From: Pseudomonas eucalypticola
GTDB lineage: Bacteria; Pseudomonadota; Gammaproteobacteria; Pseudomonadales; Pseudomonadaceae
NCBI RefSeq assembly: GCF_013374995.1
Contig: NZ_CP056030.1
Location: 2,078,501-2,142,500, forward strand
Direction: 5' to 3'
Length of the DNA: 64,000 nt
Part shown: positions 14,089-22,410 of the stretch, one piece after another
Numbering within the stretch: the stretch's first letter is position 1
How the letters are laid out: every line of letters begins with the position of its first letter
Translations under genes and position numbers: made by a program
The notes under the pieces: generated by a model
Databases searched by the model: none
Seen by the model: the letters and a program-made list of their open reading frames with translations, nothing else
Told to the model about the DNA's origin: nothing

Positions 14089-14447
14089 CAGAGGGTAATC
14101 ACCTGATCAAAACGGTCGACAAGGGCGGCCAGGGCATCATCTTCCAGCACCTGCGCCTCCAGGCTCAGCGGCACGCTGTCCAGCCCGCGGGCACGCAGGC
14201 TACTGGCAGCCACGAACAGCTCATCCACGCCAAACATCGGCAGGGCCTGCAGGTTGGCGGTCAGGTCTTTCTGTTGCACCTGGCCAGGCGCCTGCCCCGG
14301 CATCAACTGAAAAACCCCGTCATCAAGAAACAGCATGCCCAGCGGCAGGTCGAAGGCGCCGCCGGCCAGGGCAATATCCAGCGCTTCGCGCGGACCTGGG
14401 CCAGACCAGGGGGCCTGACGGCTGATGATCAACAGCGACTTGGCCAT
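14088..14447 (-). CDS. tusC: sulfur relay protein TusC
   Basis: DsrF/TusC subunit of TusBCD. 119 residues with KSLLIISRQAPWSGPGPREALD and the FDLPLGMLFLDDGVFQL core. A start five codons further upstream is possible but would overlap tusD. The ATG at 14447 lies one base after the tusD stop, the usual tight packing in this operon, so I prefer it. Confidence 0.93.
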   Translation of the reverse strand: MAKSLLIISRQAPWSGPGPREALDIALAGGAFDLPLGMLFLDDGVFQLMPGQAPGQVQQKDLTANLQALPMFGVDELFVAASSLRARGLDSVPLSLEAQVLEDDALAALVDRFDQVITL

Positions 14448-14448
14448 C

Positions 14449-14841
14449 TCATTGCCCCCCAAAAGTCACAAGGCGGTCGGCCAACTGCGCGGCCTCATGC
14501 AATTGCCCCAGCCCGGACAATTCCCAGGGCGCGGGCAGGTTGGCGGCCGGACGGTTCCAGCGCCGAGCTTCTTCTTCATTGAGCACGCCACGGCGCAGCG
14601 CTGCGGCGATGCACACCACCGCATCCAGCTGCTGCTCGGTAATAAAGGTACGCCACTGCGCGGCGATGTCCGTTTCATCCTGGGGGGCAACCACGTTGCC
14701 CGAGGCGCTGTGCACCCCGTCCTGGTAGAAGAACAAGCGGACGATCTCATGGCCGCCCGCCAGCGCCGCCTCGGCAAACCGCAGGGCGCGGCGCGAGGAG
14801 GGCGCATGGGCGGGGGAAAATACAGCGATGGCGAACTTCAT
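14449..14841 (-). CDS. tusD: sulfurtransferase subunit TusD
   Basis: Catalytic subunit of TusBCD that takes persulfide from TusA. 130 residues; DsrE fold with HEIVRLFFYQDGVHSASGNV, and the sulfur-carrying cysteine in LDAVVCIAAALRRGV. First gene of the operon tusD-tusC-tusB-tusE-trpD2-like, all packed with overlaps or one-base gaps. The upstream gap separates it from the convergently unrelated permease gene. Confidence 0.94.
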   Translation of the reverse strand: MKFAIAVFSPAHAPSSRRALRFAEAALAGGHEIVRLFFYQDGVHSASGNVVAPQDETDIAAQWRTFITEQQLDAVVCIAAALRRGVLNEEEARRWNRPAANLPAPWELSGLGQLHEAAQLADRLVTFGGQ

Positions 14842-14911
14842 GGCGCGGCTCTGTCAGCAAATCTGCCGGAATGATAAAGCCTGGCCGCCAAAAAAGCCCG
14901 CCGCACGCGCC

Positions 14912-16285
14912 TCAACGGCCGTCGCGTGCCTCGGGCAGGAACCAGTTCAGCACCAGCGCACAGATACCACCGGTGGCCACGCCCGACTCCAGCACGTTGC
15001 GCAGCGCCGACGGCATGTGGGCCAGGAACTCTGGCACCTGGGCCACGCCCAGGCCCAGAGCCAGGGACACCGCGATAATCAGCAACGCACGACGGTCCAG
15101 GTGGATACTCGCCAGGATATTGATGCCCGACGCCGCCACGGCCCCGAACATCACCATGGCCGCGCCACCCAGCACCGGCTCCGGTACAGCCTGGATCACC
15201 CCGGCCACTGTCGGGAACAGCCCCAGAATCACCAGCATGCCCGCGATCCACACACCAATGTGGCGGCTGGCGATACCGGTCAGCTGAATCACGCCGTTGT
15301 TCTGGGCGAAGATGGAACTGGGGAAGGTATTGAAAATGCCGGCCAACAGCGAGTTGGCACCGTTCACCAGCACCCCGCCCTTGATACGCTGCATCCACAC
15401 CGGGCCTTCCACCGGTTGGCGCGACACCTTGCTGGTGGCCGTCACGTCACCGATGGACTCCAGCGACGTCACCAGGTAAATCACCAGCATCGGAATGAAC
15501 AGCGCCCAGGAAAAGCCCAGGCCGAAATGCAACGGCACCGGCACCTGAAACACCGCCGCCTCATGCATGCCGGTGAAATTCAAGCGCCCCATGTAGCCTG
15601 CCAGCGCATAGCCCACCGCCAGCGCGATGACGATGGCGCAGCTGCGCATCCACACGACTGGCAGACGGTTCAGCACCACGATGATCGCCAGCACCACACC
15701 CGACAGCAGCAGGTTGTCGCCGTTGGCGAAGGTGCCGTTGGCCATCGCCGAGAAACCGCCCCCCATGCTGATCAGGCCTACCTTGATCAGTGTCAGGCCG
15801 ATCATCAGCACCACGATGCCAGTCACCAGCGGCGTAATCAGCCGCTTCACGAACGGCAAGATCCGCGAAATACCCATTTCCACGAACGACCCGGCGATCA
15901 CCACGCCGAAAATCGCCGCCATCACGCCTTCCACCGGCGTGCCCTGCTTGACCATCAAGGCCCCGCCGGCAATCAACGGCCCGACGAAGTTGAAACTGGT
16001 GCCCTGCACAATCAGCAAGCCCGCGCCAAATGGCCCGAAGCGCTTGCACTGGACGAAGGTCGCGATCCCGGAGATGACCAGCGACATCGACACGATCAGG
16101 TTGGTGTCATGGGGCGACACCCCCAGAGCCTGACAGATCAGCAACCCGGGCGTCACGATCGGAACAATGATCGCCAGCAAATGCTGCAAGGCCGCCAGCA
16201 GCGCGATCAAGGGGCGGGGCCGGTCTTCCAGGCCCAGCACCAGGTCCTGGTGGTCGGGCGGGGAGGGCTGTTGCTGTACGGTCAT
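14912..16285 (-). CDS. NCS2-family purine (xanthine/urate) permease
   Basis: Proton-coupled nucleobase importer of the inner membrane. 457 residues, hydrophobic throughout with about 14 segments. The signature QNNGVIQLTGIASRHIG matches the XanQ/PbuX/UacT branch better than uracil UraA, and SLESIGDVTATSKVSRQPV is also typical of that branch. I chose ATG 16285 (MTVQQQPSPPDHQDLVLGL) because the 15 codons before it are not conserved in this family. Substrate within the purine group is inferred, not shown. Confidence 0.88.
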   Translation of the reverse strand: MTVQQQPSPPDHQDLVLGLEDRPRPLIALLAALQHLLAIIVPIVTPGLLICQALGVSPHDTNLIVSMSLVISGIATFVQCKRFGPFGAGLLIVQGTSFNFVGPLIAGGALMVKQGTPVEGVMAAIFGVVIAGSFVEMGISRILPFVKRLITPLVTGIVVLMIGLTLIKVGLISMGGGFSAMANGTFANGDNLLLSGVVLAIIVVLNRLPVVWMRSCAIVIALAVGYALAGYMGRLNFTGMHEAAVFQVPVPLHFGLGFSWALFIPMLVIYLVTSLESIGDVTATSKVSRQPVEGPVWMQRIKGGVLVNGANSLLAGIFNTFPSSIFAQNNGVIQLTGIASRHIGVWIAGMLVILGLFPTVAGVIQAVPEPVLGGAAMVMFGAVAASGINILASIHLDRRALLIIAVSLALGLGVAQVPEFLAHMPSALRNVLESGVATGGICALVLNWFLPEARDGR

Positions 16286-16424
16286 GGCAGGTGCCTTGGA
16301 AAAAAAGAGCGCAATTCTACGGACAAGCACGCCACAAGGCCACTACCCACGATAATCGGCAGATTCCCTCCGGTTTTCCTTCATCGGAGCCGGTAGCCGC
16401 CGCGAAAACCCTTATTGCACCCAC

Positions 16425-16452
16425 GAAAAAGCCCGCCGAAGCGGGCTCTTTC
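16425..16452 (-). terminator. terminator of the BI-1 family gene
   Basis: Read on the minus strand: AGCCCGC, loop TTCG, GCGGGCT, followed by TTTTTC. It sits 14 bases after the stop of the upstream minus-strand gene. Confidence 0.85.
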
Positions 16453-16465
16453 TTGCTCTGCTCAA

Positions 16466-17137
16466 TCAGTCATCACGACCCATCAGGCCAAACAACTGCA
16501 GCAAGCTGACAAACAGGTTGTAGATCGATACATACAGGCTGATGGTCGCCATGATGTAGTTGCGCTCGCCACCCTGAATGATCGCGCTGGTCTGGAACAG
16601 GATGCACGCCGACGAGAACAGCACGAACCCCGCGCTGATCGCCAGTTGCAGCCCGCTGATCTGGAAGAACAGCCCCGCCAGCGTCGCACCCAGCAGCACG
16701 AAGAAGCCCGCGGTGATGAAGCCACCCAGGAAGCTCATGTCCTTGCGGGTGATCAGCACGTAGGCCGACAGACCGCCGAACACCAGTGCCGTCATGGCAA
16801 ACGCCGAACTCACCACTTCCGCGCCGCCCTGCATGTGCAGGTAACGGTTCAGGATTGGGCCCAACAGGTAACCCATGAAACCGGTCAAAGCAAAGGTGGA
16901 CACCAGGCCCCACGCCGAATCACGCAGCTTGGTGGTGAGGAAGAACAGCCCGTAGAAGCCGATCAGCACCACGAAAATGTTCGGGTAGCGCACGTTCATC
17001 TGTTGCGCCACATAGGCGGTCACGGCGCTGAAGGCCAGGGTCATGGCCAGCAAACCGTAGGTATTGCGCAGGACCTTGCTGACCTCTAGCTGGTCGGCCT
17101 GCTGCCTGCTATTGACTGCGTAATCCTGTTCGCGCAT
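16466..17137 (-). CDS. Bax inhibitor-1 (YccA/YbhL) family membrane protein
   Basis: Seven-helix inner-membrane protein of the BI-1 superfamily; YccA in E. coli modulates FtsH proteolysis, and others act as pH-gated leak channels. 223 residues with seven hydrophobic stretches, the N-terminal VLRNTYGLLAMTLAFSAVTA and the C-terminal YVSIYNLFVSLLQLFGL typical of the proteobacterial group. The start is ATG 17137, with AAGGAG eight bases upstream; the longer frame begins before this ribosome site. Precise role unknown here. Confidence 0.93.
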   Translation of the reverse strand: MREQDYAVNSRQQADQLEVSKVLRNTYGLLAMTLAFSAVTAYVAQQMNVRYPNIFVVLIGFYGLFFLTTKLRDSAWGLVSTFALTGFMGYLLGPILNRYLHMQGGAEVVSSAFAMTALVFGGLSAYVLITRKDMSFLGGFITAGFFVLLGATLAGLFFQISGLQLAISAGFVLFSSACILFQTSAIIQGGERNYIMATISLYVSIYNLFVSLLQLFGLMGRDD

Positions 17138-17271
17138 GGCGAGACTCCTTTGGGTTGAAACCGGGTTTGAAACGTTCAGATGCAAAGATCATAACAGACC
17201 TGCAGCGCAGGGCCATGAAGAGAGTTTGACAGTGTGTTTCATTCGGGTATTATGCACGCCGCAACACAGCT

Positions 17272-17359
17272 GGAAGCGTGGCCGAGTGGTTTAAGGCAAC
17301 GGTCTTGAAAACCGTCGATGGGCAACTATCCTAGAGTTCGAATCTCTACGCTTCCGCCA
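17272..17359 (+). tRNA. tRNA-Ser (anticodon UGA)
   Basis: 88 bases including an encoded CCA. Acceptor GGAAGCG pairs with CGCTTCC; the D arm is GCCGAGTGGTTTAAGGC; the anticodon loop CTTGAAA carries TGA; a long variable arm (GATGGGCAACTATC) is typical of tRNA-Ser; and the T arm is AGAGTTCGAATCTCT. Accessory DNA starts just after it, and tRNA-Ser genes are common integration targets, but no second copy of the 3' end was found at the far edge of the island. Confidence 0.97.
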
Positions 17360-17370
17360 CATACCTCCTA

Positions 17371-17395
17371 CAAGGCCCGTTTTAGGCGGGTCTTG
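17371..17395 (+). terminator. terminator after tRNA-Ser
   Basis: CAAGGCCCG, loop TTTTAG, CGGGTCTTG hairpin with a T-rich stretch (TCGTTTCTGCTTTTT) after it. Confidence 0.7.
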
Positions 17396-17459
17396 TCGTT
17401 TCTGCTTTTTGCTGGTCCCCCACTCCCCGGTTCTGCTTCTGCGCGATGAGCGTACTTTC

Positions 17460-17473
17460 CAAAACCGCTCTAG
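17460..17473 (+). repeat. left copy of 14-bp direct repeat bounding the accessory island
   Basis: CAAAACCGCTCTAG occurs here, 101 bases after the tRNA, and again at 33254-33267 just before the TonB receptor gene. It brackets all of the accessory genes. By chance several 14-mer repeats are expected in 64 kb, so position is the only argument that it is an attachment-type duplication. Confidence 0.4.
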
Positions 17474-17625
17474 ATTGGCCGTTTTGGCGCCATTTCCGAT
17501 TCGTTAATTCGAATCCTTAACGATCCGCCAATTTTCCCTTTTCGATGATGACGGCTACTTTTCACTTTCCTTGTCATCATTGACTGGGTCCATGACGGCG
17601 GCAGGCTCCCGGGGGAGAAGAAGCA

Positions 17626-17949
17626 ATGAGCGAGATCCAGCTGTTAACGCAATTAGTCGCACGGCTCGACATAAACCAGATGGCGATTCAAGCTGCCATC
17701 AAGGAGGTCGCGCTGTGGATTCGTCAACAAGGCGCACAGGTAGTCGCTGACAACATTTCAGGCACGTTGGAGACTCTGAGCCTGAATGCTGACTTCATCG
17801 CACAAGGAGTGGCCGACCTAACCGTCGCGATCGAGGTGAGGGGATGGCAGAAAAAACCTGAGCAAAGCCAGTCGTCACTGAATGGGGGAAGGACACGGCT
17901 CGACGCGCGCGGCCTGCCTATAACACATCATTGGTGCTCAACTCTTTAA
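17626..17949 (+). CDS. hypothetical protein
   Basis: 107 residues, not recognised. The first 70 residues are predicted mostly helical and moderately acidic (MSEIQLLTQLVARLDINQMA, then alternating hydrophobics), followed by a polar, basic tail. A good ribosome site (GGAGAAG) lies seven bases before the ATG. It is the first gene of the accessory block after tRNA-Ser and is separated by 122 bases from the HNH-like gene, so joint expression is possible. No motif suggests a function. Confidence 0.5.
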   Translation: MSEIQLLTQLVARLDINQMAIQAAIKEVALWIRQQGAQVVADNISGTLETLSLNADFIAQGVADLTVAIEVRGWQKKPEQSQSSLNGGRTRLDARGLPITHHWCSTL

Positions 17950-18071
17950 CGGGGGAGTTCAGTTCTCGAACAGCTTGAGGGCATCGGATTCGCTCAGCAG
18001 TTCCTTGGCCTCCGCGAGGCGGAGTAGCATATTCCGGTTCATATCAAACCAGGTCGCAGAGGGAGCCGCTG

Positions 18072-18896
18072 ATGGGAGCGTACAGTGAGAGCTTGACCGA
18101 AAGGTGCAATCACACGCGGATCAAGGCAGGCTTCTGCCTGATCTGTGGGGGCTACGGCAAATTAAGTTCTGACCATGTTCCACCTCGATGCTGTGTCACG
18201 ATCACCAGAACAGAGCAACGCCACATTACTGAATCCTTAGATCTCGGTGATCGCAGCATCAAAGGCGTGTCGTCCACGAATGGCAGCCGGTTCAAGACCA
18301 TTTGCCAGTGCTGCAACAACCTGCTGGGACGAACGGACGGTGAGGTCGGTCAGGCGTATCGTAATTTGAAGCATCAGGTGGTCCGTTATTTCCAGTCTGG
18401 TGATCAGATTCTTCCTATGGCCAGCGCCGCTATCGACTCCATCAGCTATGCCAGGTCAATGCTTGGACACCTCTTGGCCGCGACGATCGTCAAAGAATGT
18501 GAGACAGAGCCGACCCCGACCGCATACTTTGACCCCCTCAAGCGCTTCGTGTTGGGCGATGACCATGCGCTCGATCAAAGTCATGACATCCATTATTGGT
18601 TCTATCCAAGCAATGTTCACATAAGCGCCAAGCTTGTCGCTTTCAGCAATGAGGGGCATCAATCTTGCCTCAGCTTACTGAGCTTTTTTCCGGTGGCGTT
18701 CATGGTCACGGCGAAGGGCGAGGGCACCTGGCCGGTACAGGCTCGCCAGCTGTCTTTTAGTGATGATCGATTGATTCTGGATTTATCTGTTCACGATATT
18801 CGCTATGTCACGTTCTCTTTCGTCGAATTGAAGGGAAACCAGTTTTTTGCTCTTGCCGGGCAGCAAGCAATCATCAGTTATCCGGTGGGGCAATGA
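18072..18896 (+). CDS. HNH-endonuclease-like zinc protein
   Basis: 274 residues. The N-terminal third has the layout of an HNH/Endo VII-type metal-finger nuclease: CLIC (Cys22, Cys25), SSDHVPPR with Asp34-His35 as the candidate catalytic pair, and a second knuckle CQCC (Cys78-Cys81) followed by NNLLGRTDGEV. The remaining 190 residues are unrecognised, partly beta-rich, and could sense or bind a partner. GAGGGAG lies upstream of the ATG. Its base composition is lower in GC than the neighbouring core genes, consistent with transfer. Nuclease activity is inferred from the motif only. Confidence 0.6.
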   Translation: MGAYSESLTERCNHTRIKAGFCLICGGYGKLSSDHVPPRCCVTITRTEQRHITESLDLGDRSIKGVSSTNGSRFKTICQCCNNLLGRTDGEVGQAYRNLKHQVVRYFQSGDQILPMASAAIDSISYARSMLGHLLAATIVKECETEPTPTAYFDPLKRFVLGDDHALDQSHDIHYWFYPSNVHISAKLVAFSNEGHQSCLSLLSFFPVAFMVTAKGEGTWPVQARQLSFSDDRLILDLSVHDIRYVTFSFVELKGNQFFALAGQQAIISYPVGQ

Positions 18897-18978
18897 TGTT
18901 TCGGGCGGTGGACGCCTAGCGTTAAGAGTGGGGCACACTAGACGATGCCCGTGCAGGCCTGGCTGTGGGTGGAAAAGC

Positions 18979-19848
18979 TCACCCACACGCGTCTACCACG
19001 GCCGATGCACCGCTTTCAGTGACCTCAACCGGTTTGCCGTGAGACTCCCGTTCGAAAGCAGGCGGAGTTAAGTGAAGTTGTGCCTGCAGTTCCCCTGCGC
19101 TGCGCACCCAAAACATGAAGCGAACCAGAAGTCCCAGCATCAGGAGCCCTAATAACTCCAGAGCGACGGCCATTTTCAGTTGTGATGAAATAGCGTCGGA
19201 GACGAAATCGTTTCCGAATCCCACCACTAACTGACAAATGACATCGCTTTCCCAGATGTCCAAATTAGGCTGCGGATGATTGGTGTATCGACAATCGCCT
19301 TGCTGCATTCTCCAGGCGTCGCCACGGAAAGGCTCTGGAAATTCAAAACGAACGCTGTAGGCTTCGTTTTTCCCTGCCCAAAACCAGGTGCCGGTCGCAT
19401 TGATCTTGAGCAAGGCGTAGTCGCTATTTGCCACGAATAGGCCGCTGGTCATGAAGCATCCGGCGAACGCTACGTAGGTTAATTGGGTAAGCCTGCGGCG
19501 CAGCGAGCCCGGCACGTCGAACGTCAGGTCATTAGCCTTAAACAGTCGCCCCGCACGGCGTAATTCTGGGAACTCCAGCTCATGCTCCCGCATCCACTGA
19601 TGCAGGTTCCGTTTTGCCTTGACCGACCTCAGTTGGAAACCTGTTTTCAGGTTGAATTTGTTGAGGTCTAGATAGTCATCGGCAACCTTCTGGTCGTCCT
19701 CGCAAGTGTACTTACCTTCAAGTCCTAGCCATTTCAAAGCCTGATGGAAAACAAAAAATGGGGAGCGTGTCCGCGACCAGACAATGGCTATCACCGCTAT
19801 CCCGCACGCGATGGGCCAAAGCTTGTACAAGATATCTAGCCAGTGCAT
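18979..19848 (-). CDS. DUF6216-like integral membrane protein
   Basis: 289 residues from ATG 19848 (MHWLDILYKLWPIACG). Three hydrophobic segments are visible: residues 6-24, about 120-140 (LTYVAFAGCFMTSGLFVA) and about 236-256 near the C terminus (VALELLGLLMLGLLVRFMFW). They bracket a cytoplasmic region rich in charged residues and a probably periplasmic loop with aromatic and Cys residues. I recall this sequence type as DUF6216, of unknown function. A TTG at 19986 would overlap the upstream exonuclease stop but gives a non-conserved-looking leader. Between the two genes the minus strand has a CACCGG/CCGGTG hairpin followed by a short T run. Likely cotranscribed with the exonuclease gene. Confidence 0.6.
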   Translation of the reverse strand: MHWLDILYKLWPIACGIAVIAIVWSRTRSPFFVFHQALKWLGLEGKYTCEDDQKVADDYLDLNKFNLKTGFQLRSVKAKRNLHQWMREHELEFPELRRAGRLFKANDLTFDVPGSLRRRLTQLTYVAFAGCFMTSGLFVANSDYALLKINATGTWFWAGKNEAYSVRFEFPEPFRGDAWRMQQGDCRYTNHPQPNLDIWESDVICQLVVGFGNDFVSDAISSQLKMAVALELLGLLMLGLLVRFMFWVRSAGELQAQLHLTPPAFERESHGKPVEVTESGASAVVDACG

Positions 19849-19982
19849 CAACGAGGTAAATGTCTGGTCGTTCAAGGTTACTGAGCTCTGAGGTTGTGGG
19901 GTAAAAATCCTACATCCACCGGATGCCACCCGGTGTTTTGGAGGGATAAGCCTGACTCGGTAGAGGCAAGGAGGGCTAGGGT

Positions 19983-20861
19983 TCAAGGCTGATTTCTATC
20001 CGCTTGATCAACTGCCACCATCGCCATGAAATCAGTCTCTCCAACAATTCGAATTTCCTGGCCAGCCTCTATCAAGTCCTCGGCCTTCAAATGCTTGCTG
20101 CTTTTCTCCTTCCCTCCAAGCCGGCTAAGGTCTTGATCACCGACGACGAGAATCGTGGTCTTACGGGTGACGGTGCTGGAGCACGTACATCCAAGAGCCA
20201 TAGCCAATTGTTCGGCTTGAGAACGCCCCATGTGCATTGCTCCGGTGAATACCATGCTCTCGCCAGCAAGTGGGCCTGCAGTGTTGATATCTGAGGTAGG
20301 GGGGCGCTGAATTGGCAGTTTGTTCCTGGTCAGCCAGCCAGAGGGAGAAATCCCTGTGGCCTCACACGCGCTTATGAAGACTTGGCCGGCAGCCCTCGCA
20401 TCTTCTAATGCATTGTGATGTCGTGAAAGAGAAATACCAAGATGCTTACACACGGCCTTCAAGCCCCACCCACTCTCGGCGTATTTGTCGGGCCATGCTC
20501 TTCGCACAATTGGGTGAATGTTCAGCCAAGGGTTAGTTATGGGTGTCAGCTTCCGAAGCCCGCAGGCTTGGCTGAATGCTGACCGATCAAAGTGACCATA
20601 GCTCGTAATCAAACCATCGGATGCCAATGGCCGAATGATCTCAAGCACAGCCTGAAAGGTCGGCTGTCCTATTACCATGGCTGCAGTGATGCCATGAAGC
20701 CGGGTATTGATTGCGTGAAAGTGATCCTCGGGATCGACTAGTGTTTCCCACTCATTCGCGATCTGGCCGTCTACAAACTCAACCACACCAACTTGGCAAA
20801 TTGATCCGAACCAAGAGTTTGCCGTCTCTACATCAATCGAGATGAAACGATTACCTGACAT
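19983..20861 (-). CDS. DnaQ-like 3'-5' exonuclease with C-terminal BRCT domain
   Basis: 292 residues. The DEDDh exonuclease fold starts with FISIDVETA (Asp10, Glu12 metal ligands), continues through ITSYGHFDRSAF (third acidic residue) and ends with RHHNALEDARAAG (catalytic His and final Asp near 147-152). After a linker, LAGESMVFTGAMHMGRSQAE to KTTILVVGD (about 200-285) is a BRCT domain of the kind found in DNA ligase and DnaQ-BRCT proteins. The substrate is probably DNA at repair or phage-related ends. It is followed by the membrane-protein gene on the same strand. Confidence 0.85.
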   Translation of the reverse strand: MSGNRFISIDVETANSWFGSICQVGVVEFVDGQIANEWETLVDPEDHFHAINTRLHGITAAMVIGQPTFQAVLEIIRPLASDGLITSYGHFDRSAFSQACGLRKLTPITNPWLNIHPIVRRAWPDKYAESGWGLKAVCKHLGISLSRHHNALEDARAAGQVFISACEATGISPSGWLTRNKLPIQRPPTSDINTAGPLAGESMVFTGAMHMGRSQAEQLAMALGCTCSSTVTRKTTILVVGDQDLSRLGGKEKSSKHLKAEDLIEAGQEIRIVGETDFMAMVAVDQADRNQP

Positions 20862-20953
20862 AAGCCTTCCCTGGATTGCTGAAGGCTAAACGCTACTACG
20901 ACTCGTGCTTTGTCGCCACTGACGCTTTGACTAGGGGAGCAGTCCCTAGTCCT

Positions 20954-21085
20954 GTAGGCTGCCGCCAGGCTGCGTCCGGGGCCCACGCCAAATCCCAACT
21001 GTACCGCGGCGGGCATGACGCGGCGTGGTGGCCGCTGCTACTGGATTACATTCACCTCAATCCGTAGCCGCTGCCGCAGGCTGCG
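20954..21085. repeat. REP-like repeat pair with a RAYT-like peptide remnant
   Basis: Segment 20954-21043 begins GTAGGCTGCCGCCAGGCTG and ends GCCGCTGCTAC, and matches the reverse complement of 57780-57867 at both ends. A further REP-like unit follows at 21064-21085 (GTAGCCGCTGCCGCAGG). Between them, 21044-21067 encodes DYIHLNP then a stop; YIHLNP is a hallmark of REP-associated tyrosine transposases, which are normally flanked by REPs. The match is short, so the remnant is only suggestive. Confidence 0.5.
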
Positions 21086-21130
21086 CTGGCCATCAGCGGC
21101 GCAGCTTGGTCCAGGTGTATTTTCTTGGGG

Positions 21131-22270
21131 TTACGCAAACCTCTCGTGCGCACGTTGCCACAAACTGAGCGCATCATTGAGCAAACCTACCGCAATAACC
21201 TCCCGGGTTTCCGGGTCGCGAAGCAGCGCGAGATCCTCATTCGATGGGGTGTGCAGATTCACATTGAGCGCTGGATACTTCCAGAAAAGTGCATCCGAAC
21301 CGCGAGCAGCGGGCGCAATCTCCCGGCTCAGCTCCAGCAAACGTTGACGGTCTTCCGGAAACTCTCCTCCGTCACAGTAGTAGCCGCAGTAAAGGCGATG
21401 GTTAAGCTCGATATATACGCCCCCCTTCATGAAGGTGAAGGGGAAATAGGCGCCAATGTACTTACTGTTTTTGGCCCGCTTGTAATAGGCGCAAACTGCC
21501 TCCTTGGTAACGGTAATTTCTGGATTGCCCATCTGTGAGTACTTGCTCGCCTGCTGCGCCGCCATGCGTTCCCAGATATCCAACTGCAAGTCAGCGAGCA
21601 CCGCCCTGAACGCATGATTGAGGTCCGCGATCAGGAAGAGGTTGTCACCCTGCAAAATTTGTTCTTGCAGCTTGTTCATGTATGTCTCGTCCTGGTCGCT
21701 CGATGTCAGTTTCTGAAGCAGCTCGATGTACTGAAACAGGCTTTCCCGAACTCCCGGCTCGCGGGCAACCAGTGGAATACAGTCCTTGAGCCAAGCGATG
21801 ATCTCGGCTTCGTAGCTCACGAGAATGACAGGCAAGCCCTTGCTGCTTTGCTCATCAGGCTCGGAACCGTCGAGTGTGAGGTATGTGGTCCAGACCTCGC
21901 TGCTGCCTTCAGCCTGCATGCGTTGGTGGTAGCGCCAGAGTTGTTCCTCCTGGTCGCCTGCGTAGATCTTGTTCTCGATGATGACGGCTTGCCCGGCACG
22001 GTTGCGGACGAGGATATCGATGTTCTGATATTCGACGTCGACCCTCGCATGCGCCATATCGAAGTTTTGGATGCCCAGGCGCTCCAATAACAGACCAAGC
22101 AGGGCTGAACCTTGATTGTGGGTAGCCTTGGGGTCGAGCAGGAAGGCGAGGAACCGCGAGTGGAGGCGGATTTCGTCGCTGGAGCTGCGTAGCACCGAGA
22201 AGAGGTTGAAGCCGGGTGGGCGCTGATACTTGGCGCGGAGGAGGGCTATGGTTTGGAGAAAGTCGTCCAT
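21131..22270 (-). CDS. PD-(D/E)XK nuclease superfamily protein
   Basis: 379 residues. The nuclease core is NIDILVRNRAGQAVIIENKI, with Asp85 and the Glu99-x-Lys101 pair in the expected order and spacing; it is preceded by HSRFLAFLLDP, as in the PDDEXK_4 family. The C-terminal half (about 220-379) is not recognised and contains aromatic-rich beta segments. I chose the ATG at 22270 with AGGAA upstream; 34 earlier in-frame codons look non-coding. It stands alone on the minus strand between the exonuclease operon and a decayed gene. Such proteins are frequent in defence islands, but the role here is unknown. Confidence 0.8.
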   Translation of the reverse strand: MDDFLQTIALLRAKYQRPPGFNLFSVLRSSSDEIRLHSRFLAFLLDPKATHNQGSALLGLLLERLGIQNFDMAHARVDVEYQNIDILVRNRAGQAVIIENKIYAGDQEEQLWRYHQRMQAEGSSEVWTTYLTLDGSEPDEQSSKGLPVILVSYEAEIIAWLKDCIPLVAREPGVRESLFQYIELLQKLTSSDQDETYMNKLQEQILQGDNLFLIADLNHAFRAVLADLQLDIWERMAAQQASKYSQMGNPEITVTKEAVCAYYKRAKNSKYIGAYFPFTFMKGGVYIELNHRLYCGYYCDGGEFPEDRQRLLELSREIAPAARGSDALFWKYPALNVNLHTPSNEDLALLRDPETREVIAVGLLNDALSLWQRAHERFA

Positions 22271-22410
22271 GAAGGGGCGTTCCTGGTGCGGGCGGGGACA
22301 GGGTTCAGTATCGGCTACATCAGAGTTTGCGATAATGGCCATCTGATGGTGATGGGCCCCAGGGTAGCCCATGATAAGGTTAGCCGATAACGGAATTGAT
22401 AAAAACGTGA

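Noticed and set aside
14828..16396. 522-codon plus-strand frame opposite the purine permease
   Set aside because: Gln/His/Arg-rich shadow of a clear NCS2 transporter.
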